Origin: Antedon mediterranea
Lineage: Eukaryota; Echinodermata; Crinoidea; Comatulida; Antedonidae
Assembly: GCF_964355755.1 (NCBI RefSeq)
Contig: NC_092673.1
Location: forward strand, 27,903,001-27,967,000
Length of the DNA stretch: 64,000 nt
Direction of reading: 5' to 3'
The number at the start of each line of letters is the position of its first letter. The stretch's first letter is position 1. Shown here piece by piece: positions 27,296 through 41,000 of this stretch. The notes beneath the pieces are model-generated. The model searched no databases. It was not told where the DNA came from and worked only from the letters and a program-made list of their open reading frames with translations. The position numbers and the translations under genes are program-made.

Positions 27296-28792
27296 ATTAA
27301 GTTATTTGTTGGTTTTTATCAGTCTAATTCACATGAAAACGGTTACTTTTTTTTATTTAAATTGAGTTAAAAATACATTAATAGTGTGCAATCGATAGTC
27401 TAATCTATACCTTACCAATTTTCTAAGTGATTATGTTGAATTCGAACTATTATTTACTTTACTATTATGTTATGTTATGTTAAAAAATGTTGCAAATTTA
27501 GATTTCGTTGCCTTTTTTCATATAGACATATCACTAGTGTCTAGTGTGTAATTAAAACAATATTTAAATCGAGTTATAATAATAATGTACAATAATCGGT
27601 ACCGGTGTCGATCTTTATGAGTGTAATTATTTAGTTTATCTGAAAAATATTCTTAAATTATATTATTTTGATCGAAATAATGATTTTGATATAATATTGA
27701 TTGTTCAAAATGTTACCCTAAAATACAAATCTGCTGTTGGTTAGTTTAAGTGTTTTTGTTGGTGTTATTTATTATTCCAAAATAAAGATATATTTCAATT
27801 ATAAAATAAAAGTCACACGTTATCGTGAATGTGTTTGTATTATCAACATTGTTAATCACGAATGGAGCCTCGGGCATTTGAGCTGCTGTGTACCGGATAA
27901 AGTGGAAAAAAAACACATTTTTTTCAAAAATGATTACACACTTCATGGATAAACCCATTTTGGGCGAGTTCCTAAGAGTTTGATGTTTGATGATTTGGTA
28001 CAGGAAACAACTGCTCTCTTTATTTATTGTTTTAGCATTCTACTGTGTATTTATTGTCAGTCCGAGTCCGTATCACGTATTTCTAACTCAGCTGAACGCC
28101 ATTAGACGACATACGCACCGAGTATATAGCCGAATAGGGGGAAACTGCGGACCTTTAGGGCTGCTGTCTGAGCTTATGTACAGGATAAAGTTGCTGTCAT
28201 TGGTGTTTTTGACATCCCCAATATATACTGCTGCCATTAAAAAAAGATTCAACCTTGTATCGCTTCACATGAATAAACCCATTTGGGCGTGGCCCTAAAA
28301 TGTTGCTGTTTGGCGCCCCGTACAGGATAAAGTTGCTGTCATTGGTGATGTTATCATTAGTAGCCCACTGCGAATGATATCCAAAAAAGTTTATCCTTGT
28401 ATCGCTTCACATAAATAAATTAATTTTTACCCCCCTATGTTATGATCCCCACAGGCCCTATGTACAGGCTGTGACCCGGCAGCAATGTCGAATATTGCAT
28501 CTCGCCCTAATACGCACCTAACTACATCATCAAACCTTTTGTATCTTTTCACATGAATAAATCTTCCGGGCGCCCGGTCTATATGTGCAAGCCGGACACG
28601 CGAGAACCTTGTGGGATTTGTAAAGTGCGACAGTGTTGGCGATGGGACATTCCCCTAAATTACGGCGTGAACAAAATCATTTTAATTTGGTGGTGTGGGG
28701 TGGCAGTGGTGGCGCCAGCCGGGGGGCTACGGGGGCTCTAGCCCCCTCGTCGGGGAGCCTAGCCCCCCCCCCCCCCCCCCCCCCGTTGGGGA

Positions 28793-30167
28793 ACACGGGT
28801 ACTTTTTGTCGGGGAATATAATATACAATAAAAAACGTTCGCGTTCACTTCATATAGCTTCAGCGCCTAGAAAACCACGACGTTCAATTGACCGTGAGAG
28901 TACGTCAGAGGGCTAATATGCACTTTTATGCATTCATTATTGCCAGCGATCTAACTTACTACTAAACATTAGCTAGGTACGCACTTGTCTGGCGGTATCC
29001 CTTTGTACGAATCGTTCAACGTTGGGTCGAGACGCGTGATATCAAGTTTCATCCAGGGACCAAAATGTGTAATGTAGTTATTTTCCAAGCGAAGTTTACC
29101 GACGGTTACCGAAGGGAACGCGTGTACTTTTTGTCGGAGAATATGATATAAGCCGTGGTTAGGATTCCGGCACCGGAACTCAACTGCCCACCGTTAGGGA
29201 ATCCGACAGGCTATTGCGCATGCCCAGAGCGAGGTAATCGGCGACTCTATACTTAATTATCAACAGCGATGGATCATTTCATAGCGAACTAGCCTAGATG
29301 CCTACTAATGGGATCCACTAATCTAGGCTAGGGCTACCAGTTAGACGTGACCAGTGGGCCTATAGTATTTATTTTGTAATTAAAAAGTGGTTGCTTCATT
29401 CATATATAAAATTCATATCATTTTGAATTATATAATTACATGACTAGTTTTATAATTTTTCATAACGCATTATACTGTACATAATAACAACATGCAATCA
29501 CAAGTTGATTTGTTGACGGCAGCCACCGCGTGGATGTGAAAAAACTGTTCGGGAAGTCAGGGTCGCAACGCTAAAAAAGAATTACGATTCTTAGATAGAT
29601 ACTGATACTTATTAATATCATTATAATTATTTTAACGCGTTGCGTAGTCGTATTTTAATTACTAATTCATGTATGGCATACGCCAAGTTTCATCCATCGC
29701 TCTCTCGCTCGCGCAACGACTATCTAGGCTACAGTAAATCCCTATAACACTCCGACTCTCCGTGATACTATTGCAAGCTATAATTCACTTCCCAGAGCTC
29801 TGGGCATGCGCAATAGTGTGTCGGATTCCCTAACGGTGAGCAGTTGAGTTCCGGTGCCGGAATCCTAACCACGGCGTATAACATACAGTAAAAAGCGTTC
29901 GCGTTCACTTCGTAGCTAGCTTCAGCGCCTAGAAAACCGCGACGTTTCATTGACCGTGAGAGTACGTCAGAGTGATATTATGCAATTTATATGCATTCAT
30001 TATTGCCAGCGATCTAACTTACTACTAAAAAATAGCTAGGTACGCACTTGTCTGGCGGTATCCCTTTGTACGAATCGTTCAACGTTGGGTCGAGACGCGT
30101 GATATCATGTTCCATCCAGGGACCAAAATGTGTACTGTAGTTATTTTCCAGGCGAAGTTTACCGACG
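28793..30167 (+). repeat. About 325-bp tandem duplication inside the hAT-like element, second copy interrupted
   Basis: Copy 1 (28793-29118) and copy 2 (29119-29151 plus 29876-30167) share GTACTTTTTGTCGG, CGTTCGCGTTCACTTC, GTGAGAGTACGTCAGAG and GTCTGGCGGTATCCCTTTG with few differences. Copy 2 is split by the element at 29152-29875. On the minus strand both copies can be read as a similar 45-residue peptide (containing DITRLDPTLNDSYKG and IPPDKCVPS), but the differences include several amino-acid changes and no gene context is visible. Confidence 0.75.
29152..29875. mobile_element. About 724-bp TIR element nested in the hAT-like element
   Basis: The left arm (29153-29230, starting CCGTGGTTAGGATTCCGGCA) is repeated in inverse at 29797-29874 with only a few mismatches, giving TIRs of about 78 bp. 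It separates host sequence ending GATATAA from host sequence starting GTATAAC, consistent with a short TATA/TATAA target duplication. There is no transposase ORF. Confidence 0.75.
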
Positions 30168-31081
30168 GTTACGTCCTGTACTGCGTCGACGTACGCTACA
30201 TCACTACAGCAAAAACGAATTATGTTAATTGTTCGTATGTTCACCAATTTTTTAATTTACAAGTAACCTTCTGTACCGTGGGGCACCTAAAATAAATTTT
30301 TCATCCATTACTAAACAAAAAAACATGCCATTTTCGCTTAGCCAACATCTTATTATAGCTAAGTTATTACATTTTCAATATCCTGTATGTCATGAATTTC
30401 TCTCACCACTCGGAAGTCCAGATGGTACGCATGCATACACCTGGGAGGAATAAACTTATTTCCCCGACTGAAAAAGGTCTACGCTTGCGTTTTTTAAGCC
30501 TCTAGGCCTGATGTTTCCAAAGTATAAAATGCAATTTTTTGAAGACCTGCAGCTCTAGTTTTAAACATTTTCTTAGCTCAGCCCCAACAATAAAGCTGGT
30601 CATATTTCGAAGAACAAGAAGTACATTTTCCGGGACCTAACATCTCTATTTTTCAAACATTTCTTAGCTCAGTCACAACCATGATAGGGACTTATACATT
30701 TTTTTTTTCATGTTTTGAAGTATAATAAGTCCAATTTCCGGGACCTCCAACTCTATTTTTCTAAATTTTCTTTGAACTATTAATTTTTAAATTGAAAAAT
30801 ATGGATTGAAACAGTCATCGCGCATCGTTTTTTTGCACGCAGTATTTTATTTATGCATTATAAAAAATGGAAAAAATGGCTACCCTAAATCTGATTAAAA
30901 AGACCTCAAATGACGCTAGAACGCGTTGCTTCCGGTGGTGTCACCCCCTGGACCCCCACCGGGGGCCCTTGGCGGCCCCCTGGCCCCCCAGCCTAGTGAT
31001 GCTCGCTTCGCTCGCATAGCCCCTCGTCGGGGAATGTAGTCCCCGCGTCGGGAAGATCCTGGCGCCACCCCTGTGGGGTGG

Positions 31082-32061
31082 GGTCTAATGACAGGCCTAA
31101 GGTGGGTGAGTCTTTATCTACCCTATATGGTGAGGCGTAGGACTGAAAGCTAAGGGTGCTGTTTTCGGCATATGATAGGCCTAGCCCTATATACTGCATT
31201 TTGTTCGAAAACTAATGAGGGTCTTAGGCCTAAACCAACAGTTTTGTTGTCAGTAATAAAGTACAATCCTTTCAATTCTCTCAAATGACGTCATTGTAAT
31301 TTACTGCACAGGATGGTCAGCGATGAAAACAAAGTTTAATAGGAGTAAGTAAAGTAGGCCTAGGTGACGGCCGGAAACCAAAAAAAAAAGGGGTTATCGG
31401 GTTTTTGGGCAAATTATGCTAGATTTACTTACAATAATGCTACATTTTTCGAAAAATGCTAGATCCTTGGAAATATGCTTCAGAATTATGCTAGATTTTC
31501 TTAAATTGTAGGCCTCTCTAGAAAATGCTACATGCCAGATGGATCGAAATCCTGAGCATAATTATGCTAGATGTAGTCCTTTGTAGGATTTTACAGACCT
31601 CCCAATGATGACAAATACGGTGCCAACTCGCATTATTATATGAATTGATTATAAACAAAGACTGATATTAGTATGTCTAGAGTAGTATGACAGTTTAAAT
31701 GCAGGCACATTTTGTGATCTTTTATTTAGAAATTGACAATTGTTGCATAATTCAATTGTATATGCATCCCTACTTCCATTAATATATGGTCTTAACCTGT
31801 CCAAAAAGCAATTTTGTTGAAGGAACAAAGAATTAAATTTTCATTTATTATTGTTGTTGTTGCTGTCATCGTTGCCGCTGTTTAATTTCTGATAATAGTT
31901 GTTGGTACCAATCTTTATTGTATGTGTTGACATCTCTTGACACAACTACTGCCATTCAAAACATCAAACTAATGATTTTAAACTAACTTATTCACTTTAA
32001 AATCTATACTAAAGAGATATCATAATTATTAATTCATTTTATTTTAACTTTTTTTTTTAAG
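31082..32061. other. Non-coding sequence and presumed intron before the first repeat exon
   Basis: There is no signal-peptide exon with a phase-1 donor that I can support here. Between 31416 and 31570 a short motif ATGCTA(G/C)A recurs about six times at 20-35-bp spacing. The last bases, a T-rich tract ending TTTTTTTTAAG at 32061, form the acceptor of the giant exon. Confidence 0.5.
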
Positions 32062-35000
32062 TTGAACCTCAAACAACTACTATGCCCTCTACTACTGAGC
32101 CCTCAATTACAGAGCCCTCAATTACAGAGCCCTCAATTACTAAGCCATCAACCACAGAGCCCTCAACCACAGAGCCATCGACGACAGAGCCATCGACGAC
32201 AGAGCCCTCAACTACTGAGCCCTCTACTACTGAGCCATCAACTACAGAGCCCTCAACTACTGAGCCATCAACCACAGCGCCATCGACGACAGAGCCCTCA
32301 ACTACCGAGCCATCAACCACAGAACCATCTACTACAGAACCATCAACTACTGAGCCATCAACTACAGAGCCCTCAACTACAGAGCCATCGACTACTGAAC
32401 CCTCAACTACTGAACCATCAACTACTGAACCATCAACAACAGAGCCCTCAACTACTGAGCCATCAACAACAGAGCCCTCAACTACTGAGCCATCAACTAC
32501 AGAGCCCTCAACCACAGAGCCATCGACTACTGATCCTTCAACTACAGAGCCCTCAACTACTGAGCCATCAACTACTGAACCATCGACAACAGAGCCATCT
32601 ACTACAGAACCATCGACTACTGAACCATCTACTACTGAACCATCTACTACTGAACCATCTACTACTGAACCATCCACTACAGAACCATCAACAACAGAGC
32701 CTTCAACTACTGAACCATCAACAACAGAGCCCTCGACTACTGAGCCATCAACTACAGAGCCCTCAACTACTGAGCCATCAACCACAGAACCCTCAACTAC
32801 TGAACCATCAACAACAGAGCCCTCAACTACTGAGCAATCAACGACAGAGCCCTTAACTACTGAACCATCAACTACAGAGCCATCTACTACTGAGCCATCA
32901 ACCACAGAGCCATCTACCACAGAGCCATCTACTACTGAAACATCTACTACTGAACCATCAACAACAGAACCCTCAACTACTGAGCCATCAACAACAGAGC
33001 CCTCAACTACTGAGCCATCAACTACAGAGCCCTCAACCACAGAGCCATCAACCACAGACCCATCAACCACAGAACCATCTACTACTGAACCATCGACAAC
33101 AGAGCCATCTACTACAGAGCCATCGACCACAGAGCCATCAACCACAGAGCCCTCAACAACTGAACCATCTACTACTGAGCCATCAACTACTGAACTATCA
33201 ACAACAGAGCCATCAACTACAGAGCCATCAACTACAGAGCCATCAACTACTGAACCATCAACTACTGAACCATCAACTACTGAACCATCAACTACTGAGC
33301 CCTCAACTACTGAGCCATCAACAACAGAGCCCTCAACTACTGAGCCATCAACTACAGAGCCCTCAACCACAGAGCCATCGACTACTGAGCCTTCAACTAC
33401 AGAGCCCTCAACTACTGAGCCATCAACTACAGAGCCCTCAACTACTGAGCCATCAACCACAGAACCATCTACTACTGAACCATCAACGACAGAGCCCTCA
33501 ACTACTGAGCCATCTACTACTGAACCATCAACAACAGAGCCCTCAACTACTGAGCCATCAACTACAGAGCCATCAACTACTGAACCCTCAACTACTGAAC
33601 CATCTACTACTGAACCATCGACAACAGAGCCATCTACTACAGAGCCATCGACTACTGAAATCTCAACTACTGAACCCTCAACTACTGAGCCATCGACTAC
33701 TGAACCCTCAACTACTGAACCATCTACTACTGAACCATCGACAACAGAGCCATCTACTACAGAACCATCAACAACAGAGCCCTCAACTACTGAACCATCA
33801 ACAACAGAGCCCTCAACTACTGAACCATCAACGACGGAGCCCTCAACTACTGAACCATCAACAACAGAGCCCTCAACTACTGAGCCATCAACTACAGAGC
33901 AATCTACTACAGAGCCATCTACTACTGAACCATCTACTACTGAACCATCTACTACTGAACCATCTACTACTGAACCGTCAACAACAGAGCCCTCAACTAC
34001 TGAGCCATCAACAACAGAGCCCTCAACTACTGAGCCATCAACTACAGAGCCCTCAACTACTGAGCCATCAACCACTGAGCCCTCAACTACTGAGCCATCA
34101 ACTACAGAGCCCTCAACTACTGAGCCATCAACTACAGAACCATCTACTACTGAACCATCAACGACAGAGCCCTCAACTACTGAACCATCTACTACTGAAC
34201 CATCAACAACAGAGCCCTCAACTACTGAGCCATCAACTACAGAGCCATCAACTACTGAACCCTCAACTACTGAACCATCTACTACTGAACCATCGACAAC
34301 AGAGCCATCTACTACAGAGCCATCGACTACTGAAATCTCAACTACTGAACACTCAACTACTGAGCCATCAACTACAGATCCCTCAACTACTGAACCATCT
34401 ACTACAGAACCATCAACGACAGAGCCCTCAACTACTGAACCATCTACTACTGAGCCATCAACTACTGAACCATCAACAACAGAGCCCTCAACCACAGAGC
34501 CATCAACAACAGAGCCATCTACTACAGAGCCATCGACTACTGAACCCTCAACTACTGAACCATCTACTACTGAACCATCAACAACAGAGCCCTCAACTAC
34601 TGAACCATCAACAACAGAGCCCTCAACTACTGAGCCATCAACTACAGAGCCCTTAACTACTGAGCCATCAACCACAGAACCATCTACTACTGAACCATCA
34701 ACGACAGAGCCCTCAACTACTGAGCCATCTACTACTGAACCTTCAACAACAGAGCCCTCAACTACTGAGCCATCAACTACAGAGCCATCAACTACTGAAC
34801 CCTCAACTACTGAACCATCTACTACTGAACCATCGACAACAGAGCCATCTACTACAGAGCCATCGACTACTGAAATCTCAACTACTGAACCCTCAACTAC
34901 TGAGCCATCAACTACAGATCCCTCAACTACTGAACCATCTACTACAGAACAATCAACGACAGAGCCCTCAACTACTGAACCATCTACTACTGAGCCATCA

Positions 35001-38000
35001 ACTACTGAACCATCAACAACAGAGCCCTCAACCACAGAGCCATCAACAACAGAGCCATCTACTACAGAGCCATCGACTACTGAACCCTCAACTACTGAAC
35101 CATCTACTACTGAACCATCAACAACAGAGCCCTCAACTACTGAACCATCAACAACAGAGCCCTCAACTACTGAGCCATCAACTACAGAGCCCTCAACTAC
35201 TGAGCCATCAACCACAGAACCATCTACTACTGAACCATCAACCACAGAACCATCTACTACTGAACCATCAACGACAGAGCCCTCAACTACTGAGCCATCT
35301 ACTACTGAACCGTCAACAACAGAGCCCTCAACTACTGAACCATCAACTACAGAGCCCTCAACCACAGAGCCATCGACTACTGAGCCTTCAACTACAGAGC
35401 CCTCAACTACTGAGCCATCAACCACAGAACCATCAACTACTGAACCATCGACAACAGAGCCATCTACTACAGAGCCATCGACTACTGAACCATCTACTAC
35501 TGAACCATCTACTACTGAACCATCAACAACAGAACCCTCAACTACTGAGCCATCAACAACAGAGCCCTCAACTACGGAGCCATCAACTACAGAGCCTTCA
35601 ACCACAGAGCCATCAACCACAGAACCATCTACTACTGAACCATCGACAACAGAGCCATCTACTACAGAGCCATCGACTACCGAACCCTCAACTACTGAAC
35701 CATCTACTACTGAACCATCGACAACAGAGCCATCTACTACAGAACCATCAACAACAGAGCCCTCAACTACTGAACCATCAACGACAGAGCCCTCAACTAC
35801 TGAGCCATCAACAACAGAGCCCTCAACAACAGAGCCCTCAACTACAGAGCCATCAACTACAGAGCCATCTACTACAGAGCCATCTACTACTGAACCATCT
35901 ACTACTGAACCATCAACAACAGAGCCATCTACTACTGAACCATCTACTACTGAACCATCAACAACAGAGCCCTCAACTACTGAGCCATCAACTACAGAGC
36001 CCTCAACTACTGAGCCATCGACCACAGAACCATCTACTACTGAACCATCAACGACAGAACCATCTACTACAGAACCATCAACGACAGAGCCCTCAACTAC
36101 TGAACCATCTACTACTGAGCCATCAACTACTGAACCATCAACAACAGAGCCCTCAACCACAGAGCCGTCAACCACAGAGCCATCTACAACAGAGCCATCT
36201 ACTACACAGCTATCGACTACTGAACCCTCAACTACTGAACCATCTACTACTGAACCATCAACAACAGAGCCCTCAACAACAGAGCTCTCAACAACAGAGC
36301 TCTCAACTACTGAGCCATCAACTACAGAACCATCTACTACTGAACCATCAACGACAGAGCCCTCAACTACTGAGCCATCTACTACTGAACCATCAACAAC
36401 CGAGCCCTCAACTACTGAGCCATCAACTACAGAGCCCTCAACCACAGAGCCATCGACTACTGAGCCTTCAACTACAGAGCCCTCAACTACTGAGCCATCA
36501 ACCACAGAACCATCGACTACTGAACCATCGACAACAGAGCCATCTACTACAGAACCATCGACTACTGAACCATCTACTACTGAACCATCTACTACTGAAC
36601 CATCAACAACAGAACCCTCACCTACTGAGCCATCAACAACAGAGCCCTCAACTACGGAGCCATCAACTACAGAGCCTTCAACAACAGAGCCATCAACCAC
36701 AGAACCATCTACTACTGAACCATCGACAACAGAGCCATCTACTACAGAGCCATCGACTACCGAACCCTCAACTACTGAACCATCTACTACTGAACCATCG
36801 ACAACAGAGCCATCTACTACAGAACCATCAACAACAGAGCCCTCAACTACTGAACCATCAACGACAGAGCCCTCAACTACTGAGCCATCAACAACAGAGC
36901 CCTCAACAACAGAGCCCTCAACTACAGAGCCATCAACTACAGAGCCATCTACTACAGAGCCATCTACTACTGAACCATCTACTACTGAACCATCAACAAC
37001 AGAGCCATCTACTACTGAACCATCTACTACTGAACCATCAACAACAGAGCCCTCAACTACTGAGCCATCAACAACAGAGCCCTCAACTACTGAGCCATCA
37101 ACTACAGAGCCCTCAACTACTGAGCCATCGACCACAGAACCATCTACTACTGAACCATCAACGACAGAACCATCTACTACAGAACCATCAACGACAGAGC
37201 CCTCAACTACTGAACCATCTACTACTGAGCCATCAACTACTGAACCATCAACAACAGAGCCCTCAACCACAGAGCCGTCAACCACAGAGCCATCAACAAC
37301 AGAGCCATCTACTACACAGCCATCGACTACTGAACCCTCAACTACTGAACCATCTACTACTGAACCATCAACAACAGAGCCCTCAACTACTGAACCATCA
37401 ACAACAGAGCTCTCAACTACTGAGCCATCAACCACAGAGCCCTCAACCACAGAGCCATCGACAACAGAGCCATCGACGACAGAGCCCTCAACTACTGAGC
37501 CCTCTACTACTGAGCCATCAACTACAGAGCCCTCAACTACTGAGCCATCAACCACAGCGCCATCGACGACAGAGCCCTCAACTACCGAGCCATCAACCAC
37601 AGAACCATCTACTACAGAACCATCAACTACTGAGCCATCAACTACAGAACCCTCAACTACAGAGCCATCGACTACTGAACCCTCAACTACTGAACCATCA
37701 ACTACTGAACCATCAACAACAGAGCCCTCAACTACTGAGCCATCAACAACAGAGCCCTCAACTACTGAGCCATCAACTACAGAGCCCTCAACCACAGAGC
37801 CATCGACTACTGATCCTTCAACTACAGAGCCCTCAACTACTGAGCCATCAACTACTGAACCATCGACAACAGAGCCATCTACTACAGAACCATCGACTAC
37901 TGAACCATCTACTACTGAACCATCTACTACTGAACCATCTACTACTGAACCATCCACTACAGAACCATCAACAACAGAGCCTTCAACTACTGAACCATCA

Positions 38001-41000
38001 ACAACAGAGCCCTCGACTACTGAGCCATCAACTACAGAGCCCTCAACTACTGAGCCATCAACCACAGAACCCTCAACTACTGAACCATCAACAACAGAGC
38101 CCTCAACTACTGAGCAATCAACGACAGAGCCCTTAACTACTGAACCATCAACTACAGAGCCATCTACTACTGAGCCATCAACCACAGAGCCATCTACCAC
38201 AGAGCCATCTACTACTGAAACATCTACTACTGAACCATCAACAACAGAACCCTCAACTACTGAGCCATCAACAACAGAGCCCTCAACTACTGAGCCATCA
38301 ACTACAGAGCCCTCAACCACAGAGCCATCAACCACAGACCCATCAACCACAGAACCATCTACTACTGAACCATCGACAACAGAGCCATCTACTACAGAGC
38401 CATCGACCACAGAGCCATCAACCACAGAGCCCTCAACAACTGAACCATCTACTACTGAGCCATCAACTACTGAACTATCAACAACAGAGCCATCAACTAC
38501 AGAGCCATCAACTACAGAGCCATCAACTACTGAACCATCAACTACTGAACCATCAACTACTGAACTATCAACTACTGAGCCCTCAACTACTGAGCCATCA
38601 ACAACAGAGCCCTCAACTACTGAGCCATCAACTACAGAGCCCTCAACCACAGAGCCATCGACTACTGAGCCTTCAACTACAGAGCCCTCAACTACTGAGC
38701 CATCAACTACAGAGCCCTCAACTACTGAGCCATCAACCACAGAACCATCTACTACTGAACCATCAACGACAGAGCCCTCAACTACTGAGCCATCTACTAC
38801 TGAACCATCAACAACAGAGCCCTCAACTACTGAGCCATCAACTACAGAGCCATCAACTACTGAACCCTCAACTACTGAACCATCTACTACTGAACCATCG
38901 ACAACAGAGCCATCTACTACAGAGCCATCGACTACTGAAATCTCAACTACTGAACCCTCAACTACTGAGCCATCGACTACTGAACCCTCAACTACTGAAC
39001 CATCTACTACTGAACCATCGACAACAGAGCCATCTACTACAGAACCATCAACAACAGAGCCCTCAACTACTGAACCATCAACAACAGAGCCCTCAACTAC
39101 TGAACCATCAACGACGGAGCCCTCAACTACTGAACCATCAACAACAGAGCCCTCAACTACTGAGCCATCAACTACAGAGCAATCTACTACAGAGCCATCC
39201 ACTACTGAACCATCTACTACTGAACCATCTACTACTGAACCATCTACTACTGAACCGTCAACAACAGAGCCCTCAACTACTGAGCCATCAACAACAGAGC
39301 CCTCAACTACTGAGCCATCAACTACAGAGCCCTCAACTACTGAGCCATCAACCACTGAGCCCTCAACTACTGAGCCATCAACTACAGAGCCCTCAACTAC
39401 TGAGCCATCAACTACAGAACCATCTACTACTGAACCATCAACGACAGAGCCCTCAACTACTGAACCATCTACTACTGAACCATCAACAACAGAGCCCTCA
39501 ACTACTGAGCCATCAACTACAGAGCCATCAACTACTGAACCCTCAACTACTGAACCATCTACTACTGAACCATCGACAACAGAGCCATCTACTACAGAGC
39601 CATCGACTACTGAAATCTCAACTACTGAACACTCAACTACTGAGCCATCAACTACAGATCCCTCAACTACTGAACCATCTACTACAGAACCATCAACGAC
39701 AGAGCCCTCAACTACTGAACCATCTACTACTGAGCCATCAACTACTGAACCATCAACAACAGAGCCCTCAACCACAGAGCCATCAACAACAGAGCCATCT
39801 ACTACAGAGCCATCGACTACTGAACCCTCAACTACTGAACCATCTACTACTGAACCATCAACAACAGAGCCCTCAACTACTGAACCATCAACAACAGAGC
39901 CCTCAACTACTGAGCCATCAACTACAGAGCCCTTAACTACTGAGCCATCAACCACAGAACCATCTACTACTGAACCATCAACGACAGAGCCCTCAACTAC
40001 TGAGCCATCTACTACTGAACCTTCAACAACAGAGCCCTCAACTACTGAGCCATCAACTACAGAGCCATCAACTACTGAACCCTCAACTACTGAACCATCT
40101 ACTACTGAACCATCGACAACAGAGCCATCTACTACAGAGCCATCGACTACTGAAATCTCAACTACTGAACCCTCAACTACTGAGCCATCAACTACAGATC
40201 CCTCAACTACTGAACCATCTACTACAGAACAATCAACGACAGAGCCCTCAACTACTGAACCATCTACTACTGAGCCATCAACTACTGAACCATCAACAAC
40301 AGAGCCCTCAACCACAGAGCCATCAACAACAGAGCCATCTACTACAGAGCCATCGACTACTGAACCCTCAACTACTGAACCATCTACTACTGAACCATCA
40401 ACAACAGAGCCCTCAACTACTGAACCATCAACAACAGAGCCCTCAACTACTGAGCCATCAACTACAGAGCCCTCAACTACTGAGCCATCAACCACAGAAC
40501 CATCTACTACTGAACCATCAACCACAGAACCATCTACTACTGAACCATCAACGACAGAGCCCTCAACTACTGAGCCATCTACTACTGAACCGTCAACAAC
40601 AGAGCCCTCAACTACTGAACCATCAACTACAGAGCCCTCAACCACAGAGCCATCGACTACTGAGCCTTCAACTACAGAGTCCTCAACTACTGAGCCATCA
40701 ACCACAGAACCATCAACTACTGAACCATCGACAACAGAGCCATCTACTACAGAGCCATCGACTACTGAACCATCTACTACTGAACCATCTACTACTGAAC
40801 CATCAACAACAGAACCCTCAACTACTGAGCCATCAACAACAGAGCCCTCAACTACGGAGCCATCAACTACAGAGCCTTCAACCACAGAGCCATCAACCAC
40901 AGAACCATCTACTACTGAACCATCGACAACAGAGCCATCTACTACAGAGCCATCGACTACCGAACCCTCAACTACTGAACCATCTACTACTGAACCATCG

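Larger units (their letters stand above)
24134..28577. mobile_element. Foldback-like element with about 1.3-kb inverted arms
   Basis: The left arm (24134 to about 25420) is matched in reverse complement by the right arm (about 27235 to 28577). Both outer ends carry the palindrome CCGGGCGCCCGG (24134-24145 and 28566-28577), followed inward by AAGATTTATTCATGTG. The arms contain internal imperfect tandem repeats of about 142 bp marked by TTGTATCGCTTCACATGAA (28252, 28396, 28537). Long arms built from subrepeats are typical of foldback elements, a class I recall from sea urchins (TU) and flies (FB). No transposase is visible. No convincing target duplication flanks it. The same unrecognised peptide-like frame occurs in both arms and is probably chance. 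Confidence 0.75.
28704..31073. mobile_element. hAT-like non-autonomous DNA transposon
   Basis: The ends are CAGTGGTGGCGCCAG (28704) and CTGGCGCCACCCCTG (ending 31073), inverted repeats of about 15 bp with one mismatch. A perfect 8-bp target duplication TGGGGTGG lies at 28696-28703 and 31074-31081. An 8-bp duplication with CAG..CTG ends is the hAT pattern. Subterminal GC-rich sequence includes CCCCTCGTCGGGG at both ends, a 22-base C run at 28763-28784, and AGCCCCC-type repeats. No transposase is seen, so it would need one supplied in trans. Internal structure is given in separate entries. Confidence 0.85.

Noticed and set aside
28553-28916. Three overlapping Gly/Pro-rich frames
   Set aside because: They run through the GC-rich hAT terminus and the poly-C tract. 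Composition alone explains them.
32062-32856. Other-frame plus-strand run rich in Gln, Leu, His and Ser (similar runs at 42985-43536 and 53136-53846)
   Set aside because: An out-of-frame reading of the same repeat, broken by stops where third-position bases change. It is not compatible with the splice phases.
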